Positions 26,701-37,692 of a stretch of DNA of 64,000 bases are shown here, one piece after another. The translations under genes were made by a program, and so were the position numbers. The stretch lies in assembly GCF_963675165.1 (NCBI RefSeq), contig NC_087377.1, forward strand, positions 16,307,518-16,371,517, read 5' to 3'. Source of the stretch: Halichondria panicea (lineage: Eukaryota; Porifera; Demospongiae; Suberitida; Halichondriidae). The notes beneath the pieces are model-generated. The model had not been told where the DNA came from. It worked only from the letters and a program-made list of their open reading frames with translations, and ran no database searches. How positions within the stretch are numbered: position 1 is the stretch's first letter; each line of letters starts with the position of its first letter.

Positions 26701-29700
26701 TTTTGATTCACCATCACAGGGGCTAGTGACTACAACGTCCCTGTTCCGTTCCGAGTGACATTCCCCTCGCTGACCCCGCCCTTTGCCGTGTCCGACCCAC
26801 TAGTCATCACAGCAGAGATGGACAATCTTTTTGAAGACACTGAAACGTTGCAAGTGATGATCTCTGACATTAGCTCCCTATACGTGATGTGTACTGAGTG
26901 CACTGCAGACCTCACTTTCCAACAGGCTGCAGCTGACAGTAAGTAATAAATAATTACATTGTACATAAAACTGCTATCACCTAGCAACTAAGTACGACAC
27001 TATTTTGGAGGTATCTACAAGATTTATAAGCCCAACAAGCACTAGCTGCTATAGCATATAACTATATATAGTACAAACTGTAACATATCGTTTTCTTTAC
27101 TATATGATTGTTTGATTATGGATTTATTGGTAGTTTGTATAGCAGTTTGTACGCATCTAAAAGGAATACAACATTTGTATTGAATTTTCATCGGTAGGAC
27201 TTTGGTAGTGCGAAAGAATTCATTTAGGAACATCTGTATTGAATTCTCATCCAATGCAAACACACGTATATATACAGCTGACTGGCATGCACATGCATGC
27301 ACACTATCTACTAGCTCCTACACGCCACCCACACAAGCAGTCGCTCAGTATAATTATATCATTTCTTTCCCCTATCAGTACCCAGTTGGAGCTTTGAAAG
27401 TCCTACCATCAGCGAAACTGAAGGTAGCTCAGAATTTCTGTGTGCCATTCTGTCTGGTATCCCTAGCAATGGACTCGAGTGTGATATTGTGCTGCAGCTA
27501 ACGGCAATGCCTGGGGCTATGAATCAAGGTAACCCAGTATCCCAACTTTTACTATACTGTTGAAATATATACCATACACACAGCTGTTGAAGGAGTAGAC
27601 TTCGACCCTAACGACCTTGAATTTGAAATTGTGTTCGAAACCTCGATAACCGGGTCTATTGCAACTCGCTGTGCTTTGATAAATTTCACTGATGATGATA
27701 TTTTAGAGAGTTCAGAGTTTTTCACTGTCACAGTCTCTTCGGTAACTCCTTCTATCGTCATTGGAGACACGTCGCAGAGTGTTGAAGTTCAGATCAACGA
27801 CACTGATGGTAAGAACTGGTGCTATTATGAACATGCACTTCAAGTTGTTCAATGTTGCAGCTGACACGTGTGAGCTGAGCTTCGTATCGCTAAGTTACAG
27901 TGTGAGTGAGGACGTTGGCTCTGTTGATGTGTGTGTCCGAACTACTGGTCTGCCCTCAGGGGGTCTGGCTGCTGACTTGGCAGTCAACTTTAAATTTATG
28001 GACAGCACCAAGACAAGTAAGTTTTGTTGAGTATAATTATAAGGAAGGTACATTGACATCACTGCTTATTGTGTTTAGGTATCAATGATAACTATGATCC
28101 TTTGGGTACATCTGTGGTGTTTGAGGCTGGACTCACGGGTGATGGTTGCATTCAGTGTCTCAGTATTGCTATAGTGAATGACACTGTTTACGAGGGAGAT
28201 GATCAGTGGTTCAGTGTGATGGGGGGTAATGTGAGCCTTGGCTGTGTCTTCTCAGTGGACAATACCGCTACCGTCTACATTACAGAGAATCTGGAAGATG
28301 GTATGTATTGCCACTGTATTACGAAACCTCGAAATGACCTAGCTCGGTATAATTATTAGCATGTACATGTACATGCATGTGATGTGACTGATTACTATAC
28401 ACAAGCATGCATGCATGTGTGTAGCAAGATATCTAGCAAACCTCGAAGTTACCTAGATTACTGCTCTGGACATTAGTATTGCTAGCATGTATGATTTGTC
28501 ATGTCTGTTTTGACTATTACACAACTATAATTCAGCTCTGTTGGTATTGTCCCCCCACCCTCCCCACTACAGTTCCATCAGTGAGCCTCGACTCTGATCA
28601 ACTGGTTGTGATGGAGTCTGATAAAGTAGCGAGTGTGTGTGCCACCATCTCTAATGTGCCTGGGGGTGGACTGGATTGTCCAATCATTCTCTCTCTGTCT
28701 GCAGCACCTGGGAACAACAAACCAGGTAACTTCAGATGTTGTAGATGATGGTTATTGCAACAATTAATACAGGCCAAGGTTGTGTGTGTGTTCATAGGTA
28801 CCCCGTTAAAAGGCCAACAAGACAAGAGGTTGTGTATTTTCACTAGAATCCCATTGTAGACGTACATGCCGCCTGTGTTTACAGTAAACACTTATAATTA
28901 TGATACAATTATGCATGTTACTCAAAATTACTTTCACATTGTGATCATCCACTTAGCAAATATGTGGTTTTCAATAATTATTACTGTTACTCTTTCCCTT
29001 TTTGATGAATGTACATATGCATGCATGTAGTTTATTTTTTCCACCTCTCCCCCTACCCAGCGATCAATGGAATGGACTACTCTCCTCTGGGGGACTTTCA
29101 GATTGAATTTGGATCTAGTTCATTGTCCGGGGATTCAGAGTGTGTGAATGTGACTATCAGCAATGACGACTTTGTAGAGGACAGGGAAGAGTTTGTTGTC
29201 ACATTAACCAGTGTGACGCCGCAGGTGGAGCTATCTGAAATCAATTCAGTTACTGTCACCATCGTGGATAATGACTGTAAGATTCCTGAAATACTTTTTT
29301 TGAGTGGCTAAAACTTTAATTGTTTGCTTTGAGGAACTTTTAGCGCATAATTTATTCAGCTCGTAATGCTGTATGGCTGTTTAAATATCTCCCTCCATAC
29401 ACACACACACATGCACACACACTCACAGCTGCAATGGTATCCTTCTCTCCCGGCAGTGTAACAGTGACTGAGTCTGACTTTGTCAACAGCAGTGTGTGTG
29501 TGGTGCTGACTTCTCTACCAGCTGGAGGTGCACTAGAGTGTGACATTGACATCACCTTGACTCCCCTTCAAGACACGGCAGGTCAGAAAGAGTATATAGA
29601 CTAGCTTATTATAATTATAGTAAGGGCCGTAAATGGCTTCTTCTCATTTCAGTCACAATTTATATGCACGTAGAACTCGTACTTGAGCTGTATATGTGAC

Positions 29701-32700
29701 ACCTATTGAGACTGTTGTTCCACACAAACACATACAGTATTGAACGAGGACTTTGAATATTTCGAGACTGTATTGACGATTCCTGCTGGGACTGCCCTAA
29801 ACCAGCCTGTATGTGTCTATGGACTCCAGTTTGGAATAGTGGACGATCAGATTGTGGAGGACTCTCAATTTTTCAGTGTTGTGTCCTCGAGTGTGTCCCC
29901 TGCCAACACCTTGACTGTTTCTGATTCCTTCACTGTTACTATTCAGGATAACGATCGTGCGTTCATTACCAAGAAACTACTTACTTATCAAACACATAAT
30001 AGCAAATTCTCAGTTTTAATTCATTCCACTAGTACCGATTATTTCCTCTTTTGTCCATGACTAGTAGCACCCCAAGGCTCTATCTATGATTAGTTACTGA
30101 TGTCATGTGTGTAGCTATATCAATATCTACATGTTCCACTGCATGCTGTTGCTGCAGATGTTGGGGTGGGCCTGGAGAGGTCAGAGTACAGTCTGGATGA
30201 GGGGACCTCTCAGTCAGTGTGTGTTGTCTTTTCTAGACAGCTGCAACGGCCGCTCTCATTGAGTAGTGACTTTGAGGACCTCAGAGGGTTGCTCAGAGGT
30301 GAGAAAAAAGTGATATTATATGTACGATGTAAGCACACTTAAAACTGTAACTACTCAAAATGTTCATAATACTGCCAACAATTACATATGACTGGGATTT
30401 TAGTCGATAAAATCAGCTTGTACTTTGCTTACAAGCTCAATAACTCAATCCATGTTACATAATTATAATACATTCCTCTTTACTCCCCCCCCCTATAGGT
30501 GAACCGAGGTTAGGAGTTCCTGGTCCGTCCTATCTGATTGGAGTCGGTGCAAATTCCTCCAACACAGTGGAGCCAGGGAGTGTGTGTATGTCTGTAGACA
30601 ACGTGGATGACTCAGTGAAGGAAGGCAACAGACTCTCTCTGCTCAGACTGAACAGCTCTGAGACAGCCGTGATGATTGGGGGGCAGCAGGCGCTGTTCAT
30701 TGAGACTGCTAATGATGGTTAGTTGGCAATCATTATTGTCTAAGCAAGCAGCCAGGAACAATACTTGGAATGTTTGATTGACAAGATAAAATGTATTGCT
30801 TTCTTTGCCACTCCTGTAGTGGTAATTATTATGATTTTCCAACAATTAGAGTCTTAGAGAAATGCGAAAATTTTTCCTTTTTTTGCGATACTAAACTTAT
30901 ATGTTGGTTCTATGTTTCCCCATGCATGCAGTTATCGTGGCCTCTCTGATATCTCTCATTGAAATGGTGGATGAAAGTGATGGAGCAGTGGAAGTGTGTG
31001 TACAGCTGAACCACAGGCCCATGGACACCATCGTCACGACAACACTCACAACACAACCTTTTACAGCAACAGGTATAAAAAAATATTCATGGAGCACCTC
31101 TAAAAGTGCATTCCGAATGCAAGTATAATTAAAGTAAAGTGGTGGATTGATATATATAATTATGCACATTTGTACAATCCCAAAACGAATGTTTCTCTGC
31201 AGAAGGAGAAGACTTTGTGTCACTGAATGTCACCCTGGTGTGGCACTACAACTCTCCCAGCCTCACTCAGTGTGTGAGTGTGGCCATCATCAATGACGAG
31301 TGTGTGGAGGAGAAAGAAGAAGTGTTCACCGTCTCTCTGTCCACAGAGGAGGAGTGTGTTGACATCGGACAAGACAACCAAACTACTGTCACTATACTGG
31401 ACAATGATTGTGAGTCTATTGTCCACGAATGTGCTTGTACTGTCTTCTTCTTAAATCATTGAAAGTACTAATAAAAGCTTTGTTTTGTCTCAGGGCTGCT
31501 TGTGGATTTCAGAGATCCATTTGTGGAAGTGGAGGAATCTGCCGGCAATGTCACATTGTGTGTGTACATCTGTGATGGAGTGCTCAAAAGAAATGCAAGT
31601 ATCACATTAGCTACAGAGGATGCTATGGCAACTTGTGAGTGTGATACATGTTTACAGTGTTTACCAGTTAGTATTAATTACATGCTTATCAGTTTTAGTT
31701 GGCACATTTAGCATAAATGTTATTATTAGTCTAGACGCGGAGGGAAACAGCTTGCATGTGTACATTTACTTTCTTTGCAAATCATGACATAGGGGAACAA
31801 CAGCTGTGTAGTTGCTATAATAGTTATAAGCAATATAGGAAAAGAACTCTTATAATTATAGATAGAAGCTCAATTGTCTTGTTAAAGAGTGATTTATAGT
31901 CAGCAAAGATCACCACGCACTAGACTACTACTATACAGAGTTGAAATTCCCTACAGCTTCAGCTCCTGCAGACTTCAGTGGCTCCTCCTACAAACTAACA
32001 TTCACGCCTGATAATGCTGATCAGGACTTGTGTGTGACCATCGATATCGTCGATGATATCGTCTACGAACAGACTGAACAGTTTATAGCTGTTCTTACAA
32101 CCAACGACTCGTGTGTAGAGTTCAAGCAAGAGTCCACACCAATCTCAATACTAGATGATGACTGTAAGTTTTGCGAATAGCACATCTGTAAAAAATGCTT
32201 TATTTTGGGATTGCATCAATTTCTAACACTCTGTGAACTGTATGCGGTATTATAAGTACAGTCTTGCATACTTTGCCAAAATGTTTTTGGCTATAACATG
32301 ATACTTAATTCTTTCAATTTGTCATAATTGTCGCTTCTTATATCTTCAGGTGTAACTCTTGATCTGCAACCTGAATCGGTTGTTGTAGCAGAATCAGCGG
32401 GAGTGGTTGAGGTGTGTGTCTCTTTGTCTGGAGAGCTGGAGACCAGTGTCAATGCCATGGTCTTCACCGTGCCTGGAGATGCAACATGTGAGTATTCCAT
32501 AGCTATAATTATGTAAAACTGATTTAATTAAAAGAACTATGTGAGTATTGTGTTGTTGTACCTCTGCATGTGTGTATATATATACTTAATTGCTACAGTT
32601 AATGTAAATCTGCACAAGAATGTCCCGGGCCAGTGGTTAATGTAACTATACTGTGGAGCCTGGACAGGAAGTGTAGTTAACTCTCTCTGTTGTGTGCTCA

Positions 32701-34614
32701 AAGTCTATTGTATTTGCTCTGCAGCTGAAGATGACTTCTCATTTGACTCTGTGACTGGTGGTACTGGGAGTAGTCCAGTGACGTTCACCGAGGCTGGGGA
32801 GCAGTGTGTTAACATCTCCATAGCAATGGACAACTTGCTGGAAAACTCAGAACATTTCTCTGTAGTGATGGGCTCTCGAGATGACAGAGTGAAATTGGAC
32901 AACCGCATCTCACGAATCTACATCATTGATAGCGAAAGTGAGTTCATTGTAATGACCTAGTATATCTACCACCACTTAAACATTTTTAGCATACAGTTTG
33001 TACTCAAACGATCTGTATTTTTGCTTGACAACTTGTTATACTTATCCCCTCTACCCTACTCACCTTACCAGTGGTGAGGTTTGGGTTCTCTCAGAGTGTG
33101 TACCCAGTGCCTGAGGAGGACGCTAGTGGAGAGGGTTACATCTTGGAGGTGTGTGTGGAGCTCTTCTCTGGAGAGCTGGACAGAGAGGTTGTTATCAGAG
33201 TGGAGGGTCAGGATGGATCAGCTATCGGTAAACAGTGCATACACGGTACTATTCATGCTTTCGATAAATATTATTATATGGTACAATCTGAATTGTGAAT
33301 CTCTAAATCCATAAAGTCTACAATAATCATTATGACTGACCATGGTATCATTTTACACTGATTTTATATCTCTCTTCTAAACAGGAGGAGAGGACTATAT
33401 TCAATTGATGGAAGTCTTGTCAGGGTTGGAGTTTGTTTTTGAACCTTTACTACCACAAACTGCTACTGCACCAAAACCGATACCTTCAGCAAGGAGGAAA
33501 AGACAACTACCTCAATCAGAGCGGTGTGTGAATGTGAGCATTCTGGTCGATTATGTGGTGGAGACTGACGAGTACTTTAGTCTGGTACTGAGCAGTGTAG
33601 ACCCTGGAGTTACTCTCATGCCAGCCAGCGCTACAGTGGTCATCTCAGACAATGACTGTGAGTTTACCTGCATGGAAACTTTTTAATTGTTGCGTTATGA
33701 CTGAAATTGTCAAGTTGTTACGTATATTCTGCGAATGAGAGAATAAAACCGCAAAATGTGTACGTGCAGGTAATTTGAAAATGCTCATTAATTACAAATG
33801 TATAATATTAATTTGACTACTTTTAGCAATAATAATATGTCACCTTAATAAGGTAATTACGTATGCATTTTTTGCTATTATACTTTAGCAACCAACACGT
33901 CCACAACACTTAAAAAATTGATACAGTCAAGGAATAATATAAAAAATTCACTCTGATTCCTCAGATGCAAATGTGAGTCTGGCCCTAGATGCTTACAACG
34001 TGGCCGAGAGTGACGGCAGTGTGTCTGTGTGTGCTGTTCTGCTCGGAGGGGAGCTAGCCCGGGAAGTGGCCGTCAATATTACCACCACTGACACCGCTGG
34101 AACAGCTACTGGTGTGTGTGTTCACAATATATTATCACAATTTTGTTCAGGGCATGTTGGTGATATAGTGATCACTTCCAATGTGCATTGTGTGCATATT
34201 TGTTGTCATGGTTGTCTGTATTTCCACAGCTGACTCTGACTACACCTCAGTGATGGACTACACTCTGAGCTTTGCCCCTGGCTCTCCAGTGAACTCTCCG
34301 TCATGTATCAATATTGCAATCCTTGCGGACAGTGCAGTGGAGGACATTGAATGTTTTTATGTGGAGCTGTCCACCAGTGACCCTGTTAACATCCTGTCAC
34401 CTGACAATGCTCCCGTGTCCATCTTAGACAATGACGGTACGTCTCTGTACAATTCTCTCAGTAATAAAACCGGTCTATAGTGGTTACCGTGTATAAAGGC
34501 CATTCTATTCAGCAAATCTAGTTTATTGGTTAATTGTTTGTAGACCTGACCCCATTATAAATATAGACCGGGCAATAATTTCACTATAAAAACTTGGTAT
34601 GAGATCAACCTTCC

Positions 34615-34695
<81 letters not shown>

Positions 34696-37661
34696 TAGTG
34701 CTTGAAGTCGGGCTCGTTAGTTCCAGTTTCACTGTGAATGAAACTGATGGCTATCTGACAGTTGGAGTTGAGATTCAGGAGGGTAGTTTGGAGTTGGAAC
34801 AGAGTGTGTTGATATCAACACAAGCTGGAAATGCTACTCCAGGTATGTGCATGAGTAGAATGAATTATTATGCTTCTAATTGTGGAATGTATATAAAGGC
34901 AAGGGCTGCGTGCTGTACACATGGTCAAGGTATATGTATGGGTATCGGTTAGAGTGAACTGTGTAGATCGAGGTGTATTTGAGCTCTGACTTCAGTTTTT
35001 GGTCTGAGGCCACTATGTCAAGAGGTTATCCAGCATAATATTCTTTGATTTGCAGGCCTCGACTATGAGGAGATTTTGAGTATGATGTTGATTCTCCCGA
35101 GTGGACTGGGAGTTGGAGACGTGGTCTACTTCAATGTGAACATCCTCAATGATGAGGCAGTGGAAGAGATGTTTGAGAACTTCACTGTCCACTTGAATGA
35201 CACGGCTCGTGTGTCCGTCATTGGAACTCGCTATGCTGTTGTTTATATTGAGGAGGATGAAACTGATGGTGAGTTTAATCCGTTGATTCCTGTCTAACTA
35301 ACTTTCAAAAATGTGTGTATAATTATATGGAAGTCTAGGAATGTCTGAAACCTCAGTTTGTATGTAAAACATTACTGATAAATTGCTAACATGCATGTGT
35401 GTTGATGTATAACTACCTAAAGATCCCATAATTCTGTTAAAAGTTACAAATATTGTCGTATTATTATTATTGAATGTTGCATTCCCCATAAATAACGATA
35501 CATCCATCCCGTGCCCAGTGGTCATGGTGACGTTTGGCCTGGCTGAAGTGTTTGTGAATGAGGGTGACAATGGAAGTGTGTGTGTCAATGTCACTGGTCA
35601 ACTGGAACGACAGGTGGTTATCAGTGTGTCCATCTCTGGAGGCTCTGGAGGCTCTGCAAGCACGGCTTTAGATCATAATTTCCCAGCTTCTACTTTGTTC
35701 AACTTCAACTCCTCTCCTGACACTTACTGCATCTCCTTCAATGCCACTCAAGACGCCATTTATGAAAATGATGAAACCTTCTCTGTTGGTCTTGACTCCT
35801 CTGACCTTCAAGTCAATACTAGTGCTGTCAGCACAGTCAGCATTCTTGACGATGATGAAGGTATGTATCAGTGAAAAGTTATTACTAGCCAGACAGTCAT
35901 CCCAGTCTTAGATGTGTATATCCTCACACTTATTAACTTTTATAGTTAGTTGTTTCTATTACTGTTTTTGTCCTTGAAGTACCCAGAGAAATTAAAATTG
36001 TTACGTACCCATCCATCATCCAGGTCCTGCATGTCCATTTGTTTGTTCTCTTCTACAATATATTCTTTTCCCCTCTCTCCCGTACAGTTGAACTCCAGTT
36101 GGTTGTGACCAATGTGTGTGAGAGTGTTGCTTCTGCCATGGTATGTGTGCAGCTGAGGACGGACACTGAGAGAGAAGTCATGACCACTGTGCAAACATCT
36201 GATCTCAGTGCTCAGAGTGAGTCATGCGTGCTTTTTGGGATGTGCATTCTTTGCATATGTTACATGTTACATGTTACAGTTTTATGTGCCAGTTAATTAC
36301 AGCAGCTTCTACTGTGTCATTTGCACTCACAATGTTTTCTCCACAGGTGGATTGGACTACATCGCTTCTACACTGACCTTCAGTTTCAACCCAACTCCTG
36401 CTGACACAAGGCAGTGTGGATCTGTGCCTATAGTTGGTGACACCATTGTTGAGCCTTGTGAAGCTTTCTACCTTAACCTCACCTCCTCTGCTGAGAGAAG
36501 CCGTATTGTCAACGATGACCTGCCTAACACTGTGATCATCTATGACGATGAAGGTATATACGAATAGTGACTTCTCTGTAATATTTACATTTGTAACTTT
36601 TCTTGCAGATGTCGATGAATTCCTTCTCTTCAACAACTCTCCAAAGATTGTTGGTACAAGCCTCACTGTGGACTACAACATATCCGGGTGTGCTCAAGTT
36701 TTGTGTCAAGTCAGAGCGAGAATTGACAAAATTGATTGTGAGTATACATCGTATGTTTGTTTGTTCTGTTAGATGAAAACAATTTGTCTTGCATGGGCCT
36801 AATATTATTGTTCAGATAATAATTTGTGCATGGCTAGAACTATTTTTTCTCTCCCTCCTCCCCCCCCACACACAGGTTCTCCCCCTACTGGTAGCTTCAC
36901 TGGACAATGGTACCAAGAGACAGTCACTAACAGAAAGACTATCAATAGCCTCGCTCTAACTGTTGTGCCATATTGCCCCAGTCAAATTGTTCCAATATTT
37001 GAAGACAGACGTTTTCGTATAGGTATGCAGCATTTATGATGCATTACTGTTATAATTATGGCTATCCATACACGAATGTAATAGTACATGTATAATTATT
37101 AGAGGGTATTATACGTACTAGCTCTACATAATTATAGTTCCAGCCTGATAGCAATAATAATTATTATATCCTCTTTATAATTATAATTATTGTCCTACAG
37201 ATAACACACAGTGTAGTGTTGTATTCACTGACCAGCAGTATGAGGTTGACCCTAAATCTGGTGACGTGTCTGTGGAGTGGGCCGGAACTGGACCAACTGC
37301 TGACTTTCGTGTCAGTGAATTCATGTGTCGTCTGCCCGACGGAACATCTACAAATTGTGAGTTAACTACAACACATAGAGACTGCATGGTACCGTATAGC
37401 CGGAAATTTCGCGGGTGTATATTTTCGCGTGTCAATGCCAGGATAGCATACCCACCAATAGCTTTGCATGTGAAATACCGGTGCATGAGAGTTTCACGTT
37501 AACTGCATGCCTGCCCTCGAAAAACGTGAAATGTTGCACCTCACGAAAATTTCCCGTTATACAGTATAGCATTTTTATGCCTACACTAATGTTGTTATTA
37601 TATGATCTATTTACAGCTCTGTGATAATTGTCAACACACACGCACGCACTACATACCCCCC

Positions 37662-37692
<31 letters not shown>

